64,000 nucleotides of DNA from NCBI GenBank assembly GCA_036023115.1, contig JAYKKT010000064.1:6952501-7016500 (forward strand). The letters run 5' to 3'. Positions 22,330 through 34,600 of this stretch are shown here, in pieces. The stretch's first letter is position 1, and every line of letters begins with the position of its first letter. Below the pieces are notes generated by a model. That model worked only from the letters and a program-made list of their open reading frames with translations. It had not been told where the DNA came from and ran no database searches. The DNA is from Brasenia schreberi. Taxonomy: Eukaryota > Streptophyta > Magnoliopsida > Nymphaeales > Cabombaceae. Both the position numbers and the translations under genes were made by a program.

Positions 22330-23260
22330 CACTCTTCTAGCTGATCTGAACCCTTCCTTGTGCAGAAATATCAGTACCACTTAATCTGGGGAAGAGTCGA
22401 AGACATGGAGCCTCCGATGGAGATATGCAGCTAGTTCGGCCATCTTGTCGGCCACCCTATTTCACTCTCAATAGTTATGTTCAATCTGCACTTGCTGGTC
22501 TAGCTTGAGCAAATAACTGATATCTCTAGCCACAGCATTAGGTATCTCTTCTTCTATATGCAAGATAGAAACTTCATGATCTGCTTGTTGTCAACCTCCA
22601 CAATAAGCTTCTGAATCCCTTTCCTCCAAGCATAGTCCAGACCATCTAAGACTCCCCACAATTGCCTCTTCGTAGCATTGCAGCACCCTAGATTCCTAGT
22701 GAACCCCCCTTGGCATAGCCCCTCTCAGCTCCATATGACTCCTTCAGCCAGTGTCATTTTCCTTGAGCTCTTGTATGCTCCATAACTTGAGCCAATTAGT
22801 TGTCGGGCAGGACCATCCAACTTACCTCCAAATGCTTAACTTCCTAGTGTCAACTACGGAATCGATTCTCCATTTTCCTCTACATTTTGAATGTATTTTA
22901 TCCATCTAAGGCAGACATTCATGAATTCTCCATGATATACCTGTTTTGGCTCAACGATTAGTCTCTTCCTTCTTTTCCGAAATTGCCAACAGATAACACC
23001 AAAGAGAGTGGCCCCTGAAATGCATGGTACTTGCAGTAAATGTTTAACTGAGAGGATGTTGATCAGCTATTCCTTTAGATTTCCTCCAAAGAATTCCCCC
23101 CACAGAGTCGGTCACTATTCTGTTCCATAATGCCTCGGCTTGATCACATTCTCTTATGACAAGCTCCACACATTAAACTGCAGCATAACGCACCCTGCAG
23201 CTGGCATCATCTGTCATGTGTCTTCTAGGTCTCTCCTCATTGGTGAAGACACATCGTTGT
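22330..23260 (-). mobile_element. L1-type LINE relic: zinc-binding RVT and RNase H segment
   Basis: On the minus strand, 23,215-23,050 reads like the plant zf-RVT region (AEALWNRIVTDSVGGILWRKS, in part), and 22,720-22,440 reads like the RNase H domain that ends plant L1 LINEs (NLGCCNATKRQLWGVLDGLD then KLIVEVDNKQI). Stops and frameshifts interrupt both. It is a different LINE lineage from the RTE copies. Confidence 0.65.
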
Positions 23261-24689
23261 AGTGACCCTTCATAGCCGACCAATCAAAACTCACTGTTGT
23301 TGTAGTTTCAGCTGCTTGTGCACTAATTGATGCTACATGCCTTGGATCAACAACAAGTAGAAAGGGTCAGTACAGAGTGTTCATCCTGCCCCAAAGAGGG
23401 TTACAGGAGTGGTTTGAAGAGCGACGGCCGACAGGTTCGCAATCGAAGGGTGGCATCAGTAGCGGATCAAGTTCTTTGATCCGATATCCATCAGTTTCAG
23501 ATTCGAACCAAGCTTGGAAGCGAAGATTTAGAATTAATAGTTCTGATTGGATATGACACTCATACGACCTATTGCACAAAGAGATTGTGTTCTTGACGAT
23601 GGTCACTGTGAAACGAGAATTTGGGGCAAAGAGATGGGTGTATGAATAACAATTATATACCAAAAAAAAAGTGTTTACTTATATAGTTACTAAATACATA
23701 TCCCAAATTATTAAGAACACATCTTTCCAATAATGCTCTTGTTTACCTAATACCCATCACTCTCCTTTCTCCATCTTCTCTCTCTTTAAATACGGGGATC
23801 CGTCAAAGCAAGCTTACCATTGCCCCGGTCTCCTTCCTTCTCTCTCACAGTCAAAACCTTTCACTAAATCCAATCATCCCTTTCTCCTTGTTTGCTCTTG
23901 TGATAGACATATGCCAGTTATTGTTCCTTTCTTTCTCCCCTTCCATCTCTCCCTACTTTTCCACTCTTTAACACCGCAATAACCCATCATCGCCTCTCTC
24001 CCCTCTTCTTCTCCCTTTATTTACTTTCAAAAAAAGAGAGACAATACCTTCGATGTATTTCTTTTATGAATGTCCCTTATGCAAGGGAGATGCACGTCTC
24101 ACACGTCTTCTTGAGCGTGTGTTGGAGGGAGAAAAAGTACAGTTTGTATGGTAAGGATGATATGGAGATTTTTAATAATAAGGGACATGCCCTTAGTAAA
24201 AAGGATGCATCTTTAGTAACACCTTTTCTGTGTCACTCCTCTTCGCTCCTTTCTTTCTCTACTTTGAAAAAAAGAGATAAAGCCCCTTTGACACATCTCT
24301 TTGGCATACACATATCTTATGTAAGGAAGACATGTGAGGTATGCATATTTTATATAAAAGAGATGTATGTCTTACACATCTCCTTGAGCATGAGGTAGCT
24401 CCATCCTTTATCTTAGCAATGTAATACATTGCTCTAGAGTTGATCTATTAACGAGAAAGATGGTGGTTCAGATGACGGCAGTTCAAGATCACGCAAATTA
24501 CTTCATGTTCTTTTTTTGGCCGTCCTGTTGAGTGTTGTTATCACTTTTATCCAAAAAGTGGATCCTTACAATTTATTTAATGTTTGACCTTTCTTTTTGT
24601 TAAATTTACCAAAAAATTATTTTGTTTTCTTTTATTCTGATAATTTACCAAAAAAATTCACAATTGAGTGTTGTTTCAATTCAATTAGA
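23261..24689. other. Gene-poor stretch with a short internal repeat
   Basis: A block near 24,080-24,120 (GGGAGATGCACGTCTCACAC then CTTCTTGAGCGTG) is echoed at 24,310-24,395 (AAGACATGTGAGG and CTTACACATCTCCTTGAGCATG). C/T-rich sequence covers 23,760-24,020. No gene was recognised. Confidence 0.4.
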
Positions 24690-27330
24690 AACTCTAAACA
24701 TGTCTCAATCCCATAGTGGTAACATGTTTAGCAAACAATTCTTCAAATATACCCTTTGTCAAGGGGTCTGCTATCATATCTTTATAGGATGGTAAGTGAC
24801 AAATATTTTATACTTTTTTACTACATCATGTACATAATGATATTTTACCTTTATATGCTTGCTCATTGAGTTATTAGCTCTACTCTTTATAAGAGTTATG
24901 GCTATAGTGTTGTCACAATATATGACAACTAGCTCGTTGGCTATTTACAACTTTAAATCATGAATGAAGTGGCTTATCCAAATGTCACTTATCACAGTCA
25001 TACTGCAAACAATATACTCATCCTCTTGTGTATGCAATATTACACAACCCTGTTTCCTATATGATCAATAAACAACACCACTTCCAAATAAAAAAACTTG
25101 ATAGAAGATTGATTTACTGCCATCTTTGTTCATAGCAAAGTCAACATCTTAGTATCTAGTTATTTTTAATTCATTTGTCTAATAACACAATTTTAAGTCC
25201 CTTACTCCTTTTAGATATCTCAAGATCCTCTTTATGACAATCCAATGTTATCAACCAAGGTTACTTTGATATCGATTCATAAGACCAACATCAAAACTGA
25301 TATAAGGTCTTTACACAACATAACATAACATACATCAAGCTTCCAATAACTTGAGCATAAGAAATATTGGGTTTTTCTTATCCATCACTTAGATAGTCAA
25401 TTTTACTAAGCTTGATCCCTTTAGCAACGTGTATACTTACAAACTTGCAGTCCATCTATTCTAAATTTCTTGAAGATATAGTTAATATCTCTCTTGACTC
25501 AAACATAAAAATCTAAACACTCTATCATAGGTAATCCTTATACCCAAGATATAGGATGCCTCTTACATATGCTTTATCTCAAACTTAGAGCTTAATCATT
25601 ACTTAATCTTAACAATCATATCATTGTTATTACCGGTCAATGGGATACCATCTATATACAATGATAGGATGACAAAGTGGCTCCCACTGTTCTAAATATA
25701 GACACAATGATCTAACTGATTAGCCACAAATCCAAGTTCTATAATGACATTCTAAAAGGTCAAATACCATTGGCAAGGTGATTATTTTAGCTCATATAAG
25801 GATTTCTTCAACTTATATACCATATTATCATGACTAAACAGACTTATGGTTGTTTTATGTAAATTGTTTAATTAACATCACCATTTAAAAAAGTAATTTT
25901 ATATCTAATTGATGTAAATTCAAATAATAAAGGACAACAATTACCAAAATTATCCTTATAGATGCAAATTTCTTAACTAGGAATATGTTTCAAAATAATC
26001 AATTCTCTCTTTTTGTAAAAAGCCTTTTTAAACCAACCTTACTTTAAATGTTTTGATCAAACATTGACTTTATATTTCTTTTTCAATACCCATTTGCAAC
26101 CAATTACTTTTCTTTTCTTTGGTAAAATGGTCAACTCCCACACTTAGTTTTTATCAATGAATTCAATTTCTTTATCCATTGCTTTTACCCAATCTAGTGA
26201 TTCAGATGAACTCATAGTTTTCTTATAACTTAGGTTATTAGTCATCTCATCTAACTCTATTGAATAACATGTTTCCTCAACTAAATAAGTGTCATAGCCC
26301 TTTAAGTAGGACAGAGGACCCATGGTCTCTTTTGACCACTTATTGTTTAAGTATGCAAGGGAATATCATTTGGTTCAGTTTTTATAGGTCAAATGATGAT
26401 TCATCAAGATCTAAAATGTCACTATCAATATTATCATTACTTGTAAAGATGTCATTCTTAGTTTCCTATAAAAATTTAACATCCCTACTTTCTATCAACC
26501 TGAGGTTCTTATGACAAAATTGATATTCTTTTGATCCTTTTGAGTATACACTTCAAAGATAATATTGTCTAGCTTATCACTAGAATGGTCTAATATCTTA
26601 ACATGTACTACAAAGCTTCATCTCTATAAGTGGGTAAGGTATGACTTTCTACCAAATCATAATTCATATAATATAGTAGATACAACCTTATAGTAAGCTT
26701 TATTTAAAATATATATAGTTGTAAACATTATTTCTCTTCAAAATACCTTTGGTAGAGAAGCATCTCCTAACATTAACCTTGTCATATTTATAAGGGTCCT
26801 ATTATATCATTCAACTATACCATTTTGTTGAGATGTCCTAAGCATGACATTGTATTTTGCTACCTATATAATGTTCTTTATAATATTGTCAAAACTCAGT
26901 TAAGGTATATTCACCACCTTGATCGAACCTCAACACTTTAATTGTACATTCTAGTTAGTTTTGTACTTCTTATTTATATTCTTTGAATATGTCTAATGCT
27001 TTAAATTTATTGACATAAGTTATATATATTCATACATCGAATAGTCATAAATGAATGTTATAAAATAAATATTTACACGATGGAACCTTATTTTAAAAAG
27101 TTTAAAAATATTAGTGTGAATGATTTTTAATAAACTCGTGACTCTTCTTGCTTCTTTGAAAAGATATTTTTTCGTCATTTTCTCTTTAATGCAAACCTCA
27201 TATTTGTTGAATGTGTTTTAATCAAAGATCGATATAAGGCAAAGGTTACTAATTTCGTGAACTTATTTAGGCTAATGTTTCATAACCTTCTATGCCATGT
27301 ATTCACATCAACAAGCATTGCACATTTAAT
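24690..27330 (-). mobile_element. Degenerate Ty1/copia pol remnant
   Basis: No LTRs are recognisable. In minus-strand order I see pre-integrase NTWHRRL and NISLNK (about 27,310-27,270, with a stop between them), integrase RTSQQNG (near 26,830), RT with LYIDGIPLTGNNNDMI (25,670-25,620; the YVDD site reads YIDG), and the RNase H end with MIADPLTKGI (24,780-24,750). Many stops and frameshifts interrupt the frame, so nothing is functional. Confidence 0.82.
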
Positions 27331-27580
27331 ATAAATATAAGAAGTACATGGTCCTTCATTATTCAATGTATTAAGTTTGAACAAACTATGATCAAAATAA
27401 AAAATACGAGTAAAAAATACATCACTATGTTTTTGTATGGTCACCTCCCTAAAAAAAATCTAACCTCAAAACCCTTTTTGAGAACCTTATGACAATCGCT
27501 CGCAAGGGAGGCAGATTGTGAACACAAGTGCGATGGCGAGAAAGGTGCGACTGGTAAATGGCCACATACGTGCGATGGAA

Positions 27581-27582
<2 letters not shown>

Positions 27583-27627
<45 letters not shown>
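27583..27627. repeat. (GA)n microsatellite
   Basis: Uninterrupted GA dinucleotides over about 45 bases. The apparent coding frames across it are low-complexity artefacts. Confidence 0.95.
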
Positions 27628-27629
<2 letters not shown>

Positions 27630-29767
27630 CGTATGCTAATTTCGGCCGTGCAAAACAAAATCGTGCATCAATCTACTCGTTGGTGGTTTTCTTGAATAAT
27701 AGCTACCTGCTAGATACAAGCTACACCTTTAGATAAGTGCTGCATAAGTTAAACAAAGAGCAGTAGCTTACCTGACTAGAGGTTTATCTCACATGTTCCA
27801 CCTCATGACTTCCATACCCCGTGCATCTGGTTTCAGCCTCCCCAATGTACGAGAAAAGATCTGCATAAGAAGGCCATTTTGCTTTGGAATTGAAAGCTTT
27901 GGACAATTATGAACCGAAAGAAACAACTTTCTTGGCTTCATCTAACAACAAAAAGCACACAAACTTAGCGTGCAAGCAAGCATTTCATACTTCTAATTAA
28001 TGAACCAAGCCACTCTCTGTTCTTTGAGTCTCGGCTCATAGCCGGTTCATTCATATTTGGTTCATCAAACCATATAAGCCAAACATAAACACGGTATCGG
28101 TTCGGCATGTGAAAGCCTGTTAAATGACGTGCTTAAAATTCTTAAACTATATCTCCAACATTGGGTGGCCTAAGCCAGTCATCTTTGTGGCCTTAGCATG
28201 AGCCCCAATAATGGATTGGATCCAAACGACTATTGAACCATTCCGTGTATGAATGAATCTCTAGGAAAACCTGCTATTATTCACTACATAAACATTGACA
28301 AAACAGTATGAGAAACAAATAATCGAAGATTTGAAGTTGGCCGAGGTCAATGTGCAGATGTAGAGGTGTCTGTAGACATTTATGTGTAAAATTATTAAAA
28401 AATAAAATTAAAGGAATTTTTAAATACCGCCCGTTCTTTCAGTTTCGGTTTTATAAAAAGGTGAAATCAGAACCGAACCATTTTTGGGTTGGGTTGATTC
28501 CTGGCCTGATTCAGTTCCGGTTGAAGCCGCCAGACCAGTTAGGAACCGGCCCGGCCATACGTGCAAAACTTTGTTCCCATGCATTTTCTAGGTATAACCA
28601 ATACCCAAATCAAATCCGTGGAAAATTTGTGGTTCCACTAGAAATCAAACATGCTATTGAGGACACCGCTCTAAGCCTTGGCATCTTCTTTAGGTAGCTT
28701 TCGTAAGTTATTTTAGCACATTATAGCAGAGCAATCAAGAATTTCTTTACCTGGAAGAAGGGATACAATCTAGCACCAACTATAGAGAGGGGGAGCACTG
28801 TGACCATTCTGTTTCCTCCTAACCAATCCATTGTAAGAAGTAGGAGAGCTCGAGGGTATAAATGATGTCTTTTGTCTTGAGAGTAAGTGGTGGTACAAAG
28901 GGAGAAAGAGACGGAGAGGGTAAAGCACAGCAAGTAACAGGGTCTACTAGAGGCACACAGAGAGGGTAGAACTTGTGTTCTGCAACTAACAAGTTACAGA
29001 GCTCTCTGTCAAGTGCACTGACGCCCAGAGCGCTTCTTGCTTCTTCTTGTCTCTTTTAAAGAATACTTAAATGTGTAGTAAAAAATTTCTCAACTTGTTA
29101 GCGCCACCATTTTCCTGATTAAGGAGGTGGCCAAGATGAACTGAAAAACAGGTTCAAGTTGGAGTGAAAAACAGGTTCAAGTTGGAGGGCAGCAATTGGA
29201 CGTCGGAAATTGTGCACAAAATCCACCTTCACGAAAAAAAGAAACCCTGACCTTGCAAGATGACGATTGTAATGTGATATCATCTCTTGTCTCTTGCTTA
29301 AACACGGGGAAACGAAAAGAGAAGAGAAAAGTGTTAGCTAGTTGGACAAGCAAAGAGGCACTATGAGCGTGTGGTCGATGAACACGTTTGCAATGAATAA
29401 AACAAGAGAGAGATCTTATTGGCACCAACTGACCACGCGTTTCTTCGTTCACCTTCTCACTATCATGCATGGGTACTCTGTTTATGGCAGCGTTTTAAAA
29501 TTTTATGTTTGATGCATTATTATGTTTCTTATTACAAATAAAAATATATGTTAATATCAACATTTATATGTTTTAATTTTTAATAAGCTTTATATTATTA
29601 TAGTTAAATTTATATATTTTAATAAGTACAAAAAATCCTAATAGAAACAGATATTATTTAGCTTAGAATACTATTTAATCAAATATGAAAAAATCAAAGG
29701 ATACCTAAAGAATAAATGATAAGTACAATTATACTCATATATAATAATAAAGAACATTAAGAATCAT
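27628..29767. other. Gene-poor stretch, with a probable hAT-MITE-like fragment
   Basis: Around 28,355-28,600 the text AGAGGTGTCTGTAGACATTT followed by GGTTC/GAACC-rich DNA (CCGAACCATTTTTGGGTTGG) resembles the GGGTGT-ended elements elsewhere in the window, but a matching right end was not found. A 22-base phrase ending GGTTCAAGTTGGAG is repeated in tandem near 29,150-29,187. No gene was recognised. Confidence 0.4.
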
Positions 29768-30870
29768 GTTAATTATTAATATATCAAATGGATGGTATGA
29801 AATTATTGAAAAAATTATTGAGCATAGGTTGAGACAAGTATTGAGTATGATAGAGAATGAAGGATCTATTATTAAGTCACCTCAGATGTTTTATAGAATA
29901 TTTTAGAGAAAAAAAGCATCCAAATATTATTGTTGATTTAGAAAAAACTTAAGATAGGATACCAAGTGATATATTTTTGAAAACTTTAGAAAAGAAAGCT
30001 ATCCCATAAACATATATCAATTTTATAATAGACACATGATGTGCACAAATATGTGTGAAAACTTATGAAAGAAAGATAATTTTTTAAAATTAATATTGGA
30101 TTACATTAAGGATCAACTTTAAGTTAATATTTATTTATATTAGTCATTAACAAGTTAATAAAATATGTTTTCAATTAAGTACCTTGATGTATGTTATTTG
30201 CAGATTACATTGTGTTAGTAGATAAGTATAACAAAAGTTACTAGAAAATTGAAACTATAAAAAGAAACATTATAAAGTCAAGGCTTTCGACTTAGTAGAA
30301 CAAATTTGATCATTTGGTTACTTCACATTGCATAGAAATTAAGGTTGACACACATTGTGTCCCTTATAAAAAAAAATTAAATACATAAAATCTTTTTTTT
30401 AAAGTGATGAAAGAATTAATAGAGATGTTACATATAAAATTATTATAGGTTGGTTAAAATAGAGAAATGTATCCAATATTTTATATGATAATAAGATATC
30501 ATTAAACTTAAAAGATAAATATTATAGAACAGTGATTAGACCCGCTATGTTTTATTGTTTTGAGTGTTGGGCAATTAATCAACATATAGAAATATATCCA
30601 TCATACAAATAAAGATGTTGAAATGTCTGAGTAGATACATAAGAAAAGGCCGTAACACAATGACGTTATTAAAAACAAATTGAGATTTACATCAATAGGT
30701 GATAAAAAGATTGAAAAATATTTAAGATGATTTGATCACATAAAAGGACGACTAAAATAAGTTATGATAAAAGGTACGAGAAAGTAAATCGTGAAAGAAA
30801 AATAAGAGTGATTTAGCTTACGGTGGGTTAAAGCTATCATGATAGATAAACAAATAATTCATGTCTTTGT
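29768..30870 (+). mobile_element. Highly decayed, AT-rich RTE LINE relic
   Basis: The sequence follows the RTE RT gene from the NYRGIK region to just before the 3' tail. Recognisable blocks are GAAATTATTGAAAAAATTAT, GGTTGAGACAAGTATTGAGT, the VDLEK / DRIPSD equivalent at 29,930-29,975, GGATCAACTTTAAGTTAATA, and GTACCTTGATGTATGTTATTTGCAG at 30,180-30,204. Most differences from the younger copies are C to T or G to A, with several stops, as expected of old methylated transposon DNA. No TSD was found. Confidence 0.75.
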
Positions 30871-30904
30871 AGTTTTATATATATACATATGTAAAGAGAG
30901 AAAT

Positions 30905-31070
30905 AGTCGGAGATCTTACACACTATTCGTGTGATAGCAAGTTACCCATCAACCTCAATATAGGGGATTCGAAATCATTTAATCCAAAGTCGGAGATCTT
31001 ACACACTATTCGTGTGATAGCAAGTTACCCATCGACCTCAATATAGGGGATTCGAGATCATTTAATCCTG
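30905..31070. repeat. Two-copy 83-bp tandem repeat upstream of the RING gene
   Basis: The unit starting AGTCGGAGATCTTACACACT occurs at 30,905-30,987 and 30,988-31,070, with only a few differences. It lies about 530 bases before the start codon. Confidence 0.9.
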
Positions 31071-31600
31071 CGTTAAACGCTACTCGAGAGAAGTCTTTTG
31101 ATATCACCGTCGAATGATGACATGCGAGACTCTCACTCTCCCTGTCCATACGTTTAATAATGGTGTACTAATATCTTATATTTTAAAAAGCATCGTACTT
31201 CGGTTGCTAGTCTATCAGACAGAGAGAGAGGGAGAGGGAGGGATTCAAAATGCGCGAAAGTTGAGAAACGGATACGAACGAATAAAGCGACTTTTACATA
31301 AATAATCGAAGCGAGGGGAGACGAATTGAGAGGAGAGAGAGATTTGAGGAGCATCGGTGGAAGAGAGAGAGATTTGTGGAGATTTGTGGAGTTTCGGTGC
31401 AAGCGCTGATGAGAATTGGATTCTCAGCGAAGAAGTTGCGATTTTCCTACCGAACCCAAACAGGGGAGTTCGGGAAATGATGAGTCGAAGCGAGGGGAAG
31501 GAGAGAATTAATCAATTAGGGTTTATTTCTGTCTGGGTAGTGAATTTTTTGGGGGTGTTGCCGGGTTACTGCGATGCTTGAGAATCGTCGTCCTGGAGCG
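31071..31600 (+). promoter_or_regulatory. Upstream region and probable 5' leader of the RING gene
   Basis: The 530 bases before the start codon become purine-rich from about 31,210, with GA runs and small duplicated GATTTGTGGAG units around 31,370-31,395, as in many plant 5' leaders. A 74-codon upstream reading frame (31,357-31,581) ends eight bases into the first in-frame ATG context at 31,574, so the two overlap. No TATA box or transcription start can be fixed from sequence alone; TTATATTTTAAAA at about 31,174 is only a weak candidate. Confidence 0.4.
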
Positions 31601-34600
31601 ATGGGATCGTGGTACAGAGTTGCCAGATCGTCGCAGGCGGTGGCTGCTCACGGCTTTCTCCTGTCTTTGACCGCTCTTCTCGTGATGAAGCTGAATCACA
31701 CAGTCTCCTGCTCTTGGTGGTAGATTTCCTCGTCTCTTAATTTTGACCTTGCTCTTCCAATTGTTTCTGGGATTGTTGGTTGAGATGCTGAGCTCTGTGG
31801 ATTTGCTTTTGTTCTTCGTTTGCTCCTTATGTGTTTCTGTTCGCTTATGTTTTTATCTCTTTGTTTGCTCCTCGTTTTCATCCTTTCTGAAATCTTTCTC
31901 ATGTTGTTTATCCTTTTTAAAATTATTTCGTGGACCGTCTTCTCACTTTTGAGCTGGTTTTGAGGGGACCGTGTTTCGGTATGGAGTAGCTTTTAACTAG
32001 GGCATACAGAATTATGCTCATGATTGATTTTTTTACGACGGATAATGCACATTATTGTGATTGAAATTTAAAATCCTGTATTTGTTCGAAAAGATTCTTG
32101 ATTTAATGGATTGTGGTATCGGTAGCCGGATAGTTGCGCCGTGTCTTGTTCAGTTTTTTGGTCAGAATTGATGCTGTGGGGTTCACTTTTGCTGGGAGAT
32201 GTTTAGTCTATGGTTGTTGCTTGCATTTGGGGTACTAACCTTTCTGCAATTTTGGACTAATTTGTATATGAATGAGGCGTTGATCGAGAAATACTTAATC
32301 CAACGACCAGAGTATAAATTGTTAAACCTTTTTAGCCAAGATGTTAGTTGAATGAACTTTGAAGTGCCCAAAAGGTGCTAGTGCATCTGGCTTGGGTTTA
32401 CGCAGGGTGTGCACTTTGTGAGGGTCTGTCCAGACTCAGCTTTTCCATTAATAGTATAGCACGTGCTGTCATCAGCAAGGCAGTCCTGTGGAATGTTTTA
32501 ACCTATCAATTGGTAGTTGGATGGTAGCAAGGGAATCTTTTTGTTGGAGAGGAGTCATTATGCATTCATATATAAGAAACACAAATTAGGGGTGGCACTG
32601 ATATCCCTGTTCAAAGGAGTTGGACTTTTTTTGGTTGAATTTGCCTTTGTAACAAATATAGGGAAAGTGAGGAAAAAAGAAGAAACTGCTTGTAATAAAG
32701 GGCTAACTTGTATATTCAGAAACACCAGTTTGTGACACCAGTAAGTGTTGTGTCACTACGTGGGTTACCATAACTTTGTTTGGAAGCCTGAGTGGAAGTT
32801 AACAGATGCAATCTATCCATTCAGGAACATGAATTTAATGAATACCAGAGCTGTAGAGGAGATGCATCTTAATTTAGCAGTTCAAATTCAAATTGTTCAA
32901 GTACCTCCTAAGAAGGATGTGGTTGACAAATCCATCTCTACCTACTTGCTCCTTTATGTGCCACAATCTGATTTAATGCCACTAATGTCATTCATGTTAT
33001 TATTACTGCCATGCATATATGTTTCTCGGAATGGGTTCCAAAGTTCCTCATCTTACAAAATCCCTAACATAGGTTTCTAACCCATCTCTTGATCCCAATG
33101 GAGTCAAAATGACCATGAAGGACTTGAATTTGGGTCTCATTTCCTAGGAAACTAATATTTCAAGAATCCAAGAACACGTGCACTTTGAACTTGCCAGGTG
33201 TCCGTAGGAATCTAGGATAGCTAAGTCACACAGACACTTCTAAGGGGTGGAGTGTCGACCTTGACACGGGTGCGACACCGACACCGTGTCGGTGCGTTAT
33301 GACAAAAAAAATGCATTTTTTTTTGTAACTCACGGTTCTGCTGTCTATGGTGTATTTATAGAGCAGAACCCAATCAAAGAGGGAGTAATCCATGAAGACG
33401 ATGAAACCAAAGACTCTTAGTCGACTCGTGACCTTATCTCTCATGATAACTACCCGAGTTACCTCACCATAGTTTCCAAAATGCCCCTTCAGCTTGTCTT
33501 CCATCATCTCCCATGAAACTCCGCCAATGAACATAGAAAAATATCTCAACGCGTGCCTTCTTCACTTCCTTTTGTGTGGATATTCCACGCTTCAAAATCT
33601 GGTATCGATTTTGAAGTTCGGGTCTTTTTGGATAAATGAGTCCGGATATTGAAGATTGATTTGTGTATTATGATGAAATTAGTAGTTGTTTACCATTTAT
33701 GTGTTTTGCTTTAATATAAAGTTGTGTACTTGCTATTGTCATATACTTATGATAATTGATGTCTCACATGTTGTAGCTTGAATATTATATATGATATATA
33801 ATATTATATACCCTAGCTGTGTCGCCGCACCCAAAATTTTTGAAATTTGCTGTATCCCTCACCCACACCCGTGTCCGCATCCGCACCCGTGTGACATAGC
33901 AGGATAGCTTACCACCATATGTTGTTTGGTTACTTGGATGTCATCAGGTCAGATCCACTACTGCTAACTTACCTGGTATCCTTATGGAAGAATGTTAAAG
34001 TATAGATGCCTAGATTTAGCAGATGCTTAATTGCATGCACATGACATGCTTGATGATTTAATTGCGGACACTAATACACACTTTTTGTAAGCTTGCTATC
34101 CTTTATTTTTACATGGAATTCAGCTATTTTTGGAGTTCTAGTACCAAAATAGTGGATTGTGAATACGGCAGGATCATTTTCATCCCCTTGTGGCTATTTC
34201 ACGTCACTGCTGCTCGAGGAAGATTCTCTTTGCCTGCTCCATCACCACCACGTGATCGACATGTATGATTAAGATATTCATTTTATTTATTCAGTAAAAA
34301 CCTGTATCTAGTTGCGTTTTCATCTTCTCAATTTGTGTTTATCCGTGATAGCTAAAATTTGCTCAATTTGCTAGTCATCATTTCATGCACTACAAGAGGC
34401 TCATGTTATCTTTTTATGTGGGACAGTGGGCACCATGCCATTCTGTTGTTGCCATCCCGTTGATTGTTTCATTTGAGCTTCTTCTTTGCATTTTCCTTGA
34501 GAGCCTTTGGGGTAAGTTTATTGCATTATTAACATATATCATTGATTATAGTAATTGTGGTAACTGCTATTGCATTTGCAGTCTTATGCTTAAAAGTTGA

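Noticed and set aside
27449..27736. Frames rich in Glu-Arg or Ser-Leu
   Set aside because: They translate the (GA)n microsatellite; the same applies to 50,029-50,487.
28350..28697. 115-codon open frame
   Set aside because: It lies in GGTTC/GAACC-rich MITE-like DNA and shows no domain or splice context.
30907..31070. CRISPR-like repeats
   Set aside because: Only two long direct copies with no spacer; an ordinary tandem duplication in a plant genome.
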